Part shown: in pieces, positions 8,534-18,261 of the stretch | How positions within the stretch are numbered: position 1 is the first letter of the stretch | How the letters are laid out: each line of letters opens with the position of its first letter | DNA from: Gammaproteobacteria bacterium | GTDB taxonomy: Bacteria; Pseudomonadota; Gammaproteobacteria; Xanthomonadales; Marinicellaceae | Direction: 5' to 3' | Length of the DNA: 64,000 nt | NCBI GenBank assembly: GCA_041395445.1 | Contig: JAWLAO010000003.1 | Coordinates: forward strand, 428,980 to 492,979 | The notes under the pieces: generated by a model | Database searches by the model: none | Seen by the model: only the letters and a program-made list of their open reading frames with translations | Told to the model about the DNA's origin: nothing | Translations under genes and position numbers: made by a program

Positions 8534-9259
8534 ATGTATAAAAAATATTTCCCTATTTTGTTGGCGGCTTCATTTGCATTAAATGCTATGGAACCAAGTG
8601 AAGAAATCAAAACAGGTATCAAAAACTTAGCTCCAACTGCTGTTGTATCATCAGCTAGTGAAACTCCAATTGATAATGTGACAGAAATTATTATTGAAGG
8701 CCCTCGAACTGGAGATGTGTATTATATTTCTGATGATGGAAAATATCTGATTAATGGTAGTATTATTGATACAACCAGCAGAAAAGACATTACAGAAGAA
8801 AGAAAATCGGGGCTACGTAAAGAAGTCATAGAAAAGGTTGGTGTGGATTCAAGAATTAATTTTTATCCTGATGATATGAAATATCACTTAACAGTGTTTA
8901 CAGATATTGACTGTGGGTATTGCAGAAAATTGCATACTCAAATTGATGAATATAATAAATTGGGTATAGGAATTTCATACTTATTTTATCCTCGTTCCGG
9001 TTTAAACAGCCCATCATTTGATAAGGCTCAGACAGTCTGGTGTAACGATGATAGAAAAACAGCTTTAACAAATGCAAAATCAGGTGTTGAGTTAGAACCT
9101 AAAAAATGTGATAACCCAATCAAAGATCATTATTTGACTGGACAAGCAGCAGGCGTAACAGGGACACCAGCATTGATTTTAGATGATGGAAAATTATTGC
9201 CAGGATATCTTCCGCCACAAGATTTGTTAAATCGCTTAACTATGCTAGAAGCGCAGTAA
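8534..9259 (+). CDS. dsbC: DsbC-type periplasmic disulfide isomerase
   Basis: A 241-residue protein with an N-terminal signal, a DsbC/G dimerisation domain (about 25-90) and a thioredoxin-fold domain with the active site CGYC at 127-130 (DIDCGYCRKLH) and the cis-Pro loop GVTGTPALIL. A second Cys pair (WCNDDRK, PKKCDNP) matches the structural disulfide of DsbC. It rearranges wrong disulfides in exported proteins, useful here for the cysteine-containing secreted proteins encoded further on. A strong terminator follows 18 bp after the stop. Confidence 0.9.
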   Translation: MYKKYFPILLAASFALNAMEPSEEIKTGIKNLAPTAVVSSASETPIDNVTEIIIEGPRTGDVYYISDDGKYLINGSIIDTTSRKDITEERKSGLRKEVIEKVGVDSRINFYPDDMKYHLTVFTDIDCGYCRKLHTQIDEYNKLGIGISYLFYPRSGLNSPSFDKAQTVWCNDDRKTALTNAKSGVELEPKKCDNPIKDHYLTGQAAGVTGTPALILDDGKLLPGYLPPQDLLNRLTMLEAQ

Positions 9260-9277
9260 ATTTTATATAGTTTGATT

Positions 9278-9304
9278 AAAAAGCCGGTTTCCCCCGGCTT
9301 TTTT
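9278..9304 (+). terminator. Rho-independent terminator after dsbC
   Basis: Inverted repeat AAAAAGCCGG (9278-9287) and CCGGCTTTTT (9294-9303) with a 6-base loop and a run of T to 9304. The flanking A-run makes it usable from either strand. It separates the xerD-dsbC unit from purL. Confidence 0.85.
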
Positions 9305-9413
9305 GTTTGCTAAAGTAATTTTAGTTACAACAAAAGCTAATGGCGTCTATCCTCGTGCAATAAAAAAATAAAAATGCTATCATTCAACACCGCTGTCACA
9401 CCATTTAATTTTA

Positions 9414-12400
9414 ATGAATAATCAGGTTATTGTGTTACAAGGGGGACTATCCCTCAGTCCATTTAGAATTAATAAAATTAATGATACTTTAAAAGGTTTT
9501 GGAAATACTGTTAAAGAAGTTTCCGATGTGTTTTTGATAAATATTGACAAGACAAAGTCAATTGATATCGAGAAGCTGAAAAATTTGTTAGGAGCAAAAT
9601 CTTTTGAAGAGGTTAAAAATACTTTGTACATTGCTCCGAGAAAAGGAACAATTTCCCCTTGGTCAAGTAAGGCAACTGATATTTTGCACAATTGTGATTT
9701 AGACTTTGTTGTGCGTGCAGAACATGTGAAATGCATGGTTTTCGAGAATCCTGTTAGTCTGGAGATAAAACAATACACTGAATTATTTGATCGCATGATG
9801 GAATCTACTCATACGAATATACATGAATTAAACTCCCTTTTTCAAGAATTCAAACCAACGCCTCAAAATGATTTAGAAATAATAAACAATCCGAAAAATC
9901 TAAACTCTATCGATAGAGAAATGGGTTTGGCATTATCAGAGTCAGAAAAAGAGTATCTGATTAAAAGTTATCAAGAACTTGGAAAAGAGCCAACTGAGGC
10001 TGAATTAATGATGTTTGCCCAGGCAAATTCTGAACATTGTCGCCATAAAATTTTTAATGCGGATTGGACAATTGGTGGCGTTGAGCAACCGAAATCATTG
10101 TTTAAAATGATTCGGAATACAGAAGCAAATACAGACAAGCCTGCAATTTCTGCATATAAAGACAACTCAGCAGTTTTTGCAGGAGGTGAGTCGATTCGTT
10201 GGTTAGTTGATGAGGATAATAAATATTTCCAACAGAACAATACAGCTGATATCCTTATTAAAGTAGAAACTCATAATCATCCGACAGCAATTTCGCCTTA
10301 TCCAGGTGCGGCAACCGGTTCGGGTGGAGAAATTAGAGATGAAGCTGCTACCGGTCAAGGCAGTCGCCCTAAAGCAGGCCTAACCGGATTTTCAGTTAGT
10401 CATCTTCAAATTCCCGAAAATATCAATAAATGGGAAGAAAGTTTAATAGGCAAACCGGATCGAATTGTTTCAGCTTTAGAAATAATGATTGAAGCCCCAT
10501 TAGGTGCAGCTGCATTTAACAACGAATTTGGTCGCCCGAATATCTGTGGATACTTTCGTAACATGGAGATTAATACAGAAGATTATGGCTGGCGAGGTTA
10601 TCATAAGCCAATCATGCTGGCAGGCGGATTAGGAACTATAAATCGTGAATTGGCAATTAAACAAGACACTCAAGCCGGTGATTATTTGGCAGTCTTGGGT
10701 GGTCCGGCTATGTTAATTGGTTTGGGTGGTGGCGCTGCTTCGTCAATGACGAGTGGAACAAGTTGCGCGGATTTGGATTATGCATCGGTGCAAAGAGGAA
10801 ATCCGGAAATGGAACGTCGTTGTCAAGAAGTTATTGATAGATGTTGGAGTCAAGGAGGCGAAAACCCAATTCGTTCCATTCATGATGTGGGAGCAGGAGG
10901 GTTGTCCAACGCCTTGCCGGAACTTTTGGATGACGCCGGTCTTGGCGGCGTTCTGGAACTGCGTAAATTACAGATTGACACCACATCAATGTCGCCAATG
11001 GAAATTTGGTGTAATGAATCTCAGGAACGATATGTGATGTCAATCAAACCAGAAAAACTGTCTGAATTTGAAAAACTGTGCCAGCGTGAAAGATGTCCGG
11101 TCGCAATTTTAGGTAAAGCAACCGAAGAAAAACAACTTAAGGTGACTGACGAATACTTTGGGAATAATCCTGTTGAGATTCCGATGGAATTGCTACTTGG
11201 AAATACACCTAAAACTGAGAAAAATATTTCAACAGTTCAACCCGAATTAAAAGCACTGGATTTGTCTGGTGTAACAATCGAAAAAGCTGTCTATCAAGTA
11301 TTAAATTACCCGACGGTTGCCAGTAAAAAATATCTGATAACCATTGGTGATAGAACTGTTTCAGGGTTAGTTCACAGAGATCAAATGGTTGGACCTTGGC
11401 AAGTTCCAGTAGCTGATTGCGGTGTAACATTAAGAGATTATTACAGCAATAGCGGCGAAGCAATGGCAGTTGGTGAAAGAACCCCATTAGCACTTATCAA
11501 TGGTGCAGCATCAGCAAGAATGGCTGTTTGCGAAGCCATAACAAACATCGCATCCAATGATATTGGTGATTTATCGAATATCAAACTATCTGCAAACTGG
11601 ATGGCAGCATCCGGAAAAGGTCGTGAAGATGAAGTCTTGTTTGAAGCTGTAAAAGCGATCGGTGAAGAACTATGCCCGGAGTTGAAAATTGGGATACCTG
11701 TGGGGAAAGATTCGTTATCGATGAATACCCAATGGCAAGATGGTGCAGAAGACAAACAAGTAACAGCTCCGGTTTCATTAATTATTTCAGCATTTGCCAA
11801 TGTGAATGACATTCGTAAAAGTGTGACTCCGTATTTTAATCGTGAAAAGAAACATCGTTTCTATTACATTGATTTGGCAGGTGGCAACAAACGATTAGGC
11901 GGCTCTTGTTTGGCGCAAAGTTACCGGCAATTAGGTAATGATTGTCCGGATTTGCCACAAGTATCAACAATCCAAATATTTTGGCAAACAATGCAGCAGC
12001 TAGTCAAAAATGAAATGATTTCTGCTTATCATGATATCTCTGATGGTGGTTTGTTTGTTTCAATATTAGAAATGTGTATTGCCAGTCAATGTGGTATAAA
12101 AGCAAATCTCGATTTTAGCCAATACACAGCATTGGAGACGCTTTTTAGTGAAGAACTGGGAGCGGTAATTGCTATTGAAGAAGGTAATGATGAAGGCTTT
12201 AGGGATATAATCGAAAGGATGAGTATTTCAGATTCAGTCCATTATTTAGGAAAGCCAAAAACTGAAAAAACAATTGTGTTGAAACAAAATGATCAAGTGG
12301 TTTTTAATTCGGAACTGGTTGATTTGGAAAAGCAATGGGCTAAGACCAGTCATTTGATGGCAAGTTTAAGAGATAATCCGGAAACTTGTGAACAGGAATA

Positions 12401-13253
12401 TCAGAACATTGGCAAAGATGATTTTGGATTGTCGCCAAAAGTTGGTTTTGATTTTGATGAAAAAATAATTGCTCCTTACCTCAATGTACAAAAACCTAAA
12501 GTTGCGATATTGCGCGAGCAAGGAGTTAATGGCCAAAAAGAAATGGCAATGGCATTTTATAGATCCGGCTTTGAATGTCATGATGTGCATATGCAGGATT
12601 TATTAACGGGCAAAACTGACCTGAGCCAATTTCAAGGATTGGCAGCCTGTGGTGGTTTTTCTTATGGAGATGTTTTGGGTGCGGGGCGTGGTTGGGCAAA
12701 GACCATTCTCTTTCATGAAAATATAAAACGTCAATTTGCAGAATTTTTTGCAGACAATAATAAATTTACATTGGGTGTGTGTAATGGTTGCCAAATGATT
12801 TCATCGCTTTATGAAATTATTCCGGGTAGTGAATACTGGCCAAGATTCATGCGTAATACCAGCGAACAATTTGAGGCCAGGTTTTCGTCATTAAAAATTG
12901 AAAACAGCAACTCGGTATTTTTTGAAGGAATGCAGGGAGCAGAAATTCCGGTGGCAATCTCTCACGGAGAAGGCCGGGCTGTATTCAAAAATGATAATGG
13001 TGGACTTAACAGCATTATTGCCGCAAAATATATTGATAATAGTGGCGTTGAAACACAAAGCTATCCATTCAATCCCAATGGATCACAACTTGCAACCGCA
13101 GCTGTGGTAAATAAACATGGAAATGTTATGGTGATGATGCCTCATCCGGAAAGAGTTTTTCGAGCAGCACAAATGTCGTGGGCTCCAAGCTCATGGCAAG
13201 GGAATTCACCCTGGATGAGAATGTTTTATAATGCCAGAAAATTCGTAGGTTAA
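9414..13253 (+). CDS. purL: Phosphoribosylformylglycinamidine synthase (FGAM synthase)
   Basis: A 1279-residue, large single-chain PurL of the gammaproteobacterial type (E. coli is of similar length). It converts FGAR plus glutamine and ATP to FGAM, step four of purine synthesis. An N-terminal PurS-like domain (about 1-140) is followed by a linker (EAELMMFAQANSEHCRHKIF), two AIRS-type halves (VETHNHPTAISPYPGAATG; DVGAGGLSNALPE; PVGKDSLSM) and a C-terminal class I glutaminase with Cys1123 (GVCNGCQM) and the His1244/Glu1246 pair (MPHPER). Monocistronic start after a terminator; a membrane-protein gene follows after 3 bp. Confidence 0.97.
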   Translation: MNNQVIVLQGGLSLSPFRINKINDTLKGFGNTVKEVSDVFLINIDKTKSIDIEKLKNLLGAKSFEEVKNTLYIAPRKGTISPWSSKATDILHNCDLDFVVRAEHVKCMVFENPVSLEIKQYTELFDRMMESTHTNIHELNSLFQEFKPTPQNDLEIINNPKNLNSIDREMGLALSESEKEYLIKSYQELGKEPTEAELMMFAQANSEHCRHKIFNADWTIGGVEQPKSLFKMIRNTEANTDKPAISAYKDNSAVFAGGESIRWLVDEDNKYFQQNNTADILIKVETHNHPTAISPYPGAATGSGGEIRDEAATGQGSRPKAGLTGFSVSHLQIPENINKWEESLIGKPDRIVSALEIMIEAPLGAAAFNNEFGRPNICGYFRNMEINTEDYGWRGYHKPIMLAGGLGTINRELAIKQDTQAGDYLAVLGGPAMLIGLGGGAASSMTSGTSCADLDYASVQRGNPEMERRCQEVIDRCWSQGGENPIRSIHDVGAGGLSNALPELLDDAGLGGVLELRKLQIDTTSMSPMEIWCNESQERYVMSIKPEKLSEFEKLCQRERCPVAILGKATEEKQLKVTDEYFGNNPVEIPMELLLGNTPKTEKNISTVQPELKALDLSGVTIEKAVYQVLNYPTVASKKYLITIGDRTVSGLVHRDQMVGPWQVPVADCGVTLRDYYSNSGEAMAVGERTPLALINGAASARMAVCEAITNIASNDIGDLSNIKLSANWMAASGKGREDEVLFEAVKAIGEELCPELKIGIPVGKDSLSMNTQWQDGAEDKQVTAPVSLIISAFANVNDIRKSVTPYFNREKKHRFYYIDLAGGNKRLGGSCLAQSYRQLGNDCPDLPQVSTIQIFWQTMQQLVKNEMISAYHDISDGGLFVSILEMCIASQCGIKANLDFSQYTALETLFSEELGAVIAIEEGNDEGFRDIIERMSISDSVHYLGKPKTEKTIVLKQNDQVVFNSELVDLEKQWAKTSHLMASLRDNPETCEQEYQNIGKDDFGLSPKVGFDFDEKIIAPYLNVQKPKVAILREQGVNGQKEMAMAFYRSGFECHDVHMQDLLTGKTDLSQFQGLAACGGFSYGDVLGAGRGWAKTILFHENIKRQFAEFFADNNKFTLGVCNGCQMISSLYEIIPGSEYWPRFMRNTSEQFEARFSSLKIENSNSVFFEGMQGAEIPVAISHGEGRAVFKNDNGGLNSIIAAKYIDNSGVETQSYPFNPNGSQLATAAVVNKHGNVMVMMPHPERVFRAAQMSWAPSSWQGNSPWMRMFYNARKFVG

Positions 13254-13256
13254 ATT

Positions 13257-13916
13257 ATGACTGAAATTCATGACGCAAAAGCAATAATCAAAAGACTTCT
13301 TATCAGCACTGTTCTATATTTGCCGTTATGTTTCTTTATTTGGTTTTATTCAGCAACACTGCTGGTGCTACCGGTTAAGTATTTATTGCAGTTTGTTCTA
13401 ACCACTTGGCAGCCTGATTTGTTTAATTCTGTGAGTTCAAATTACTACATGCTGAGTATTGAAACACTTATATTCCCTTCACAAACTTTTCCGGGTCAGG
13501 GGGCTAAGTTGGCGGTTCTGGATGTTGCGGTTAATCCAATGATTTATGGTTATGGTTTAGCTGTAATTTCCGGTTTAACAGTCTCAATACCTGAACTGGC
13601 CCCTGCTAAGAAAATCAAGCAAATTGTGCTTGGTTATATTATCGTAGTCGTTATCCAAACCTTTGGTTGTTTTTGGGAAGCTATGAAACATCTGGTTTTT
13701 TATGGAAGCCCTGATTCCAAACAAGCTATTTTAGATACTGGATTATTTCCGGACTTGATAGCATTATTCTATCAGATGTCTTACTTAATATTTCCGGCAG
13801 TAATACCAATAGCTGCATGGATTATAATGAACAAGAATTTCATTGGCATTATTACAGGGTTAGATGCAAAAATAAACGGAAACTTAAAAGATGCGAAAGT
13901 GTCTGAGAAGAAGTGA
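13257..13916 (+). CDS. Polytopic membrane protein of unknown role (exosortase-H-associated-like?)
   Basis: 219 residues with about four hydrophobic helices: LLISTVLYLPLCFFIWFYSA, an aligned segment around 100, IVLGYIIVVVIQTFGCFW near 125-145, and LIFPAVIPIAAWIIMN near 180-195. The N-terminal pattern (basic patch, then a helix with a Pro-Cys kink and an F-W-Y stretch) recalls from memory the small membrane proteins annotated as exosortase-H-associated, but no exosortase gene is near and this is a weak guess. It starts 3 bp after purL and overlaps the possible GTG start of gspE by 4 bp, so it sits at the head of the T2SS operon. Confidence 0.6.
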   Translation: MTEIHDAKAIIKRLLISTVLYLPLCFFIWFYSATLLVLPVKYLLQFVLTTWQPDLFNSVSSNYYMLSIETLIFPSQTFPGQGAKLAVLDVAVNPMIYGYGLAVISGLTVSIPELAPAKKIKQIVLGYIIVVVIQTFGCFWEAMKHLVFYGSPDSKQAILDTGLFPDLIALFYQMSYLIFPAVIPIAAWIIMNKNFIGIITGLDAKINGNLKDAKVSEKK

Positions 13917-13930
13917 CTTCAGGCGTATAT

Positions 13931-15685
13931 ATGGCAGAACAGCAAACAATAGTAGAAAAAGAAATTGATAAAACGGAAGCAAATCCTTCCTTAAACTTGT
14001 CATTTGAGGACAAGTTATGTCAGTACATGATTGAAAAAGGTCGGTTGAAGCAGGAGGATTTAATTCGTGGTGAGCGCTTGCATAAGGAAAATCCTGAGAC
14101 CTCATTAGTTCCTCTTTTAGTGCGCTTGGGCTTAGCGTCCGAGAGAGATGTGGCTTCATCGCTCAGTGAAGTGATGGAATTAGAAGTCATAAAGGAAAAA
14201 GATTATCCTGAAACCACTAATGTCGAAACAGAAATCCCCATTCGTTTCATGCAAAAAAGTTTGTTTGTGCCGATTTCGGAGGATGAAGAAACAATTAAGG
14301 TTATCATGGTATATCCCAGTGATGAGTTTACCGTAAAAGCCATTCGGATGGCATCTGGCAAAAAGTTGGATATCAAAATTGGTTTGCCTTCAGAAGTTGA
14401 AAATGCCATTGAAAAATATTTTGGTGGCGGAAGATCGGCGATGGGTCAGATTGTTGAAAGTTTAACCGATGAAAGTGCCGGTGATGAAGAAGATGTCGAT
14501 CACTTAAGAGATTTGGCAAGTGAAGCGCCGGTCATTCGTCTGGTGAACATCATCATGCAAAGAGCTGTTGAATCAAGAGCATCTGACATACATGTTGAGC
14601 CCTTTGAAAACAGATTGAAAGTAAGATACAGAATTGACGGAGTTTTGCAAGAAGTTGAGTCTCCGCCGGCACGGTCAACCGCAGCAGTCATTTCAAGAAT
14701 CAAAATCATGGCAAAGCTAAATATTGCCGAAAGACGCCTGCCACAGGATGGTCGGATTATGCTCAGAGTTCAAGGTAAAGAGCTCGATTTAAGGGTTTCA
14801 ACAGTCCCCACATCTTATGGTGAAAGTGTGGTTATGAGGATTTTGGACAGGGAAAGCATCGTGTTTGATTTCCACGAATTAGGATTCACCGACAGATTGT
14901 TAAAACCTTTTAAAAAATCTTTGGAACTTCCACATGGCATCATGTTGGTAACCGGTCCGACCGGTTCCGGTAAAACCACAACTCTTTATACTGCATTACA
15001 GCAATTAAACACAGAAGAACGTAAAATCATCACCGTAGAAGACCCTGTTGAGTATCAACTTACTGGTATCAATCAAATTCAGGTCAAATCATCCATCGGT
15101 TTGGATTTTACATCGGCTCTCAGAGCGATTGTTCGCCAAGACCCGGATGTGATTATGATTGGTGAGATGCGTGATTTGGAAACAGCCAAAATCGCCATTC
15201 AGTCTGCGTTGACCGGTCACTTGGTGTTGTCAACAATTCACACCAATGATGCCGCCGGTGGAGTAACTCGGATGCTAGATATGGGTGTTGAAGATTATTT
15301 ATTAACCTCAACAGTCAATGGAATTCTGGCTCAAAGGTTGGTTCGAAAACTCGATCAATCCACCATGAAAAAAGAAATTCTTGCTGATGATGTGGTTAAA
15401 AGCATGGGACTGGATAAGTTAATTAAACTGAATAAATATGCTTTTTACAAACCGGTTCCCAGTGCAACAAATCTGTCGGGTTACAGTGGCAGGATGTCAA
15501 TACTTGAATTTTTGGAAATGTCCGATTCCATTCGTAGAATCATAATGCAGCATGGAACGGCCGGTGACATTCAAAAACAAGCCTGTAAAGATGGTATGAC
15601 AACCATTTATGAAGACGGCTTGTTGAAGTGTCTTGAAGGAAGAACCAGTTACGAAGAAGTACTGAGAGTGAGTCAGGAAAACTAA
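13931..15685 (+). CDS. gspE: GspE, type II secretion ATPase
   Basis: 584 residues from ATG 13931; a GTG at 13913 inside the previous gene's stop would add six residues, has a good purine-rich stretch upstream, and cannot be excluded. Domains: N-terminal GspE_N (about 20-155), then the secretion ATPase with Walker A GPTGSGKTT (about 342-350), Asp box, Walker B (DPDVIMIGEMRD) and His box (LSTIHTNDAAG). It powers pseudopilus assembly from the cytoplasm. The zinc-binding CxxC...CxxC module usual near residues 400-440 of GspE is absent: the segment LVRKLDQSTMKK to LSGYSGRM has no Cys. Confidence 0.95.
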   Translation: MAEQQTIVEKEIDKTEANPSLNLSFEDKLCQYMIEKGRLKQEDLIRGERLHKENPETSLVPLLVRLGLASERDVASSLSEVMELEVIKEKDYPETTNVETEIPIRFMQKSLFVPISEDEETIKVIMVYPSDEFTVKAIRMASGKKLDIKIGLPSEVENAIEKYFGGGRSAMGQIVESLTDESAGDEEDVDHLRDLASEAPVIRLVNIIMQRAVESRASDIHVEPFENRLKVRYRIDGVLQEVESPPARSTAAVISRIKIMAKLNIAERRLPQDGRIMLRVQGKELDLRVSTVPTSYGESVVMRILDRESIVFDFHELGFTDRLLKPFKKSLELPHGIMLVTGPTGSGKTTTLYTALQQLNTEERKIITVEDPVEYQLTGINQIQVKSSIGLDFTSALRAIVRQDPDVIMIGEMRDLETAKIAIQSALTGHLVLSTIHTNDAAGGVTRMLDMGVEDYLLTSTVNGILAQRLVRKLDQSTMKKEILADDVVKSMGLDKLIKLNKYAFYKPVPSATNLSGYSGRMSILEFLEMSDSIRRIIMQHGTAGDIQKQACKDGMTTIYEDGLLKCLEGRTSYEEVLRVSQEN

Positions 15686-16893
15686 TGACGCAGTTTATCT
15701 ACAAGGCTCTAACGCCTGCCGGAGAACAGCTGGAAGGACAAATGGATGCGACCAGCAAAGCAGAAGTCATTGGTAAAATTCAGGCTGCCGGAAATATTCC
15801 ATTGTTGGCAAAGGAACTGAGTAGTGGGTTTTCTCTGGAAAATCTATTAGCATCTCGAAAAAATGTTTCGCAGAAACAAATTGGTGAATTTACCGATCAA
15901 TTGGCGACTTTATTGAATTCCGGTATGCCACTGGAAAGATCATTAACAGTGATGATTGATTTGATTGATAATGAACGGTTACGAATCATGGTTGAGCAAA
16001 TCCGTGATAAGGTTCGTGGTGGCGGAACATTGTCTGATGCTTTGAAAGAGCAACATGTTTTCACTAATATGTATGTCAATATGGTACGTGCCGGTGAAAT
16101 GGGTGGAACATTGGAAGTGACGATGGAGCGCTTGGCAGATTATATGGCAAGAGCAAAAGCACTGAAAGATAGTGTTATTTCAGCAATGATTTATCCAATC
16201 ATTCTGTTTGTATTATCAGGAGTATCGCTTTTTGTGCTTTTGGGTAAAGTGGTTCCATCTTTCAAGCCAATGTTTGAAGATGCCGGAGTTGAACTTCCTG
16301 CGGTCACACAACTGGTTTTAAGTACAGCAGAATTCATACAAAATTATTGGTGGGTGATTGTATTGCTAATTATAGCGGTGATTGTTGCAATCAAACAAAA
16401 GTTAAAAGACCCAGAGTTTAAACTGGTGTGGGACACAAAATTATTGAAGTTGCCATTGTTCGGTGATTTGTTCACACGAATTGATATTGCTCGTTTTTCC
16501 AGAACTTTGGGAACACTGGTAGATAGCGGAGTGCCGTTGCTTTCTGGATTGCAAATAGCCAAAAAAGTGATAAATAACTCATTGCTGCACCAAATAATAT
16601 CGGAAGCCTCTGAGAAAGTGAAGCACGGTGAGCCTTTGGCGGTAGGCTTAGATAAGGAAAAAGAGTTTCCAAGGTTGGCACAACAGTTAATCAGTGTCGG
16701 TGAAGAAACCGGTAAATTAAACGAAATGTTGCTTAAAACGGCTGATACTTATGATGTGGAAGTCAGAACTTCAGTTGACAGAATGATATCATTGCTGGTT
16801 CCGATTGTGGTTCTAACACTGGCAGCTTTGATATTTTTTATAATTTTTGCCATACTGATGGCAATGTTGAATATGAATGATTTGGTAGGATAA
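15685..16893 (+). CDS. gspF: GspF, type II secretion inner-membrane platform protein
   Basis: A 402-residue protein with two repeated T2SSF domains (about 70-190 and 270-395). Seen: FTDQLATLLNSGMPLERSL and its second-half echo FSRTLGTLVDSGVPLLSGL, plus three membrane helices (VISAMIYPIILFVLSGVSLF; WWVIVLLIIAVIVAI; IVVLTLAALIFFIIFAILMA). GspF links the ATPase to pseudopilus assembly. Its ATG overlaps the gspE stop codon, so the two are coupled. Confidence 0.96.
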   Translation: MTQFIYKALTPAGEQLEGQMDATSKAEVIGKIQAAGNIPLLAKELSSGFSLENLLASRKNVSQKQIGEFTDQLATLLNSGMPLERSLTVMIDLIDNERLRIMVEQIRDKVRGGGTLSDALKEQHVFTNMYVNMVRAGEMGGTLEVTMERLADYMARAKALKDSVISAMIYPIILFVLSGVSLFVLLGKVVPSFKPMFEDAGVELPAVTQLVLSTAEFIQNYWWVIVLLIIAVIVAIKQKLKDPEFKLVWDTKLLKLPLFGDLFTRIDIARFSRTLGTLVDSGVPLLSGLQIAKKVINNSLLHQIISEASEKVKHGEPLAVGLDKEKEFPRLAQQLISVGEETGKLNEMLLKTADTYDVEVRTSVDRMISLLVPIVVLTLAALIFFIIFAILMAMLNMNDLVG

Positions 16894-16903
16894 AGGTACA
16901 GAT

Positions 16904-17332
16904 ATGAATAAAAGAAAACATATAAACATGGGGAAACAAACAGGTTTTAGTTTAATTGAGATTCTTGTTGTGATGGTCATTATGGCAACCATTATGGGAA
17001 TTGTTGCGAATAATATTGGTAAAAATAAAATTAAAGCAAACATTAAAGCAGCTGAAATCACAATTTCAAAACTGAAAATGGCGGCTGAAAACTTCAATAC
17101 GGATTTAGGTTATTACCCCAGAACATTGAACGATTTGGCAGAAGATAATGGTGATTCCAACTGGCTTGGCCCTTATGCCAAGAAAAAAGAATTAAAAGAT
17201 CCTTGGGGCGAAGAGTTTCAATACAGCAATCCGGGTCAAAATGATGAAGAATTTAGTATCAGCTCCTATGGCAATGACAGATCACCGGGTGGTACTAAAT
17301 TTGATAAAGACATTAACAGCTGGGAAATTTAA
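16904..17332 (+). CDS. gspG: GspG, major pseudopilin
   Basis: A 142-residue prepilin. The short basic leader ends in KQTG, and the mature protein begins FSLIEILVVMVIMATIMG with Glu at +5, the type 4 prepilin peptidase site. The C-terminal half has the GspG fold, with DLGYYPRTLNDL, GPYAKKKELKDPWG and the calcium-binding loop region GNDRSPGGTKFDKDI. It polymerises into the pseudopilus that pushes substrates through the secretin. No prepilin peptidase (GspO) is encoded in this window. Confidence 0.95.
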   Translation: MNKRKHINMGKQTGFSLIEILVVMVIMATIMGIVANNIGKNKIKANIKAAEITISKLKMAAENFNTDLGYYPRTLNDLAEDNGDSNWLGPYAKKKELKDPWGEEFQYSNPGQNDEEFSISSYGNDRSPGGTKFDKDINSWEI

Positions 17333-17369
17333 GCAGATTCCGAGAGATTTGCCTTTGAGTTAATACCAG

Positions 17370-17837
17370 ATGAAAACAACGTATTCGCAATTCGGTTTTT
17401 CTCAAAGAGGTTTCAGTCTGCTTGAAATTCTTTTGGTGATGACGTTCATTGCTGTGATTGCAGGCTTCGTCACAAGCAGTATGACCAAAAGCTTGAAACA
17501 AACTAAAATCCGCTCTGTTGGCAAGGATTTGGTTTCTGCAATGCGTTACACACGCGGACAAGCGATTGTCAAGCATGAACAGAAAGTGATTACTTTCAAC
17601 GTCAGGGAAAAAACTTATCAGGCTCCACGAAAGAAAATTGTTCACATCCCTGAAGACATGGAAATTAATGTTTATACTGCCGATTTGGACGTTCAAGACG
17701 AATCCACCGGCTCCATTCGTTTTTTCTCAGACGGGAGTTCTACCGGTGGCTGGGTGAAGCTGACTTACGGTGAAAAGATGTGGAAAATCAGTGTGAATTG
17801 GTTAACTGGTGAAATCACCATGCTTGAAGGGACGTAA
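17370..17837 (+). CDS. gspH: GspH, minor pseudopilin
   Basis: A 155-residue prepilin with processing site RGFSLLEILLVMTF (Glu at +5) and a GspH-type globular domain (DLVSAMRYTRGQAIVKHEQK; FFSDGSSTGGWVKL). A minor subunit at or near the pseudopilus tip complex. Overlaps gspI by one base. Confidence 0.92.
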   Translation: MKTTYSQFGFSQRGFSLLEILLVMTFIAVIAGFVTSSMTKSLKQTKIRSVGKDLVSAMRYTRGQAIVKHEQKVITFNVREKTYQAPRKKIVHIPEDMEINVYTADLDVQDESTGSIRFFSDGSSTGGWVKLTYGEKMWKISVNWLTGEITMLEGT

Positions 17838-18259
17838 TGAGAATCTCTCAGTCTAAACAGAATGGTTTTACTTTGCTTGAGGTGCTGGTTGCTTTTAGTA
17901 TTATGGCTCTGACTTTTGCAACAGTAATGCAGATTATCGCCGGCTCGGCTAAAAATACCGTCAGAGCGTCACATGAGACAAAAATCGCCATGTATGCACA
18001 AAGTAAAATGGACGAACTCGGGTTGTTTGAGCTCATTGAAGAAGGTGGAAGCAGTGGCGAGTTTGAGGACAATATTCATTGGGATATGGAAATAACCCCT
18101 TTTGATGTTCCTTATGAAGGAGATTATAACCAGGATTTTTCTGCAGTTGAGCTCATGCATGTCAGGCTGGTAGTAACTGCAAGTCTTGGGAACAAAGATT
18201 TTAAAACTGAATTTGTGACTTTGCGCGCAGTCACTCCGGATTTTAGTAAGGCTAGATAA
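17837..18259 (+). CDS. gspI: GspI, minor pseudopilin
   Basis: A 140-residue prepilin with processing site NGFTLLEVLVAFSIMALTFA (Glu at +5) and the GspI pattern (YAQSKMDELG, then MHVRLVVTASLGN). GspI nucleates the I-J-K tip complex. The start overlaps the gspH stop and gspJ follows after 2 bp. Confidence 0.92.
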   Translation: MRISQSKQNGFTLLEVLVAFSIMALTFATVMQIIAGSAKNTVRASHETKIAMYAQSKMDELGLFELIEEGGSSGEFEDNIHWDMEITPFDVPYEGDYNQDFSAVELMHVRLVVTASLGNKDFKTEFVTLRAVTPDFSKAR

Positions 18260-18261
18260 TT

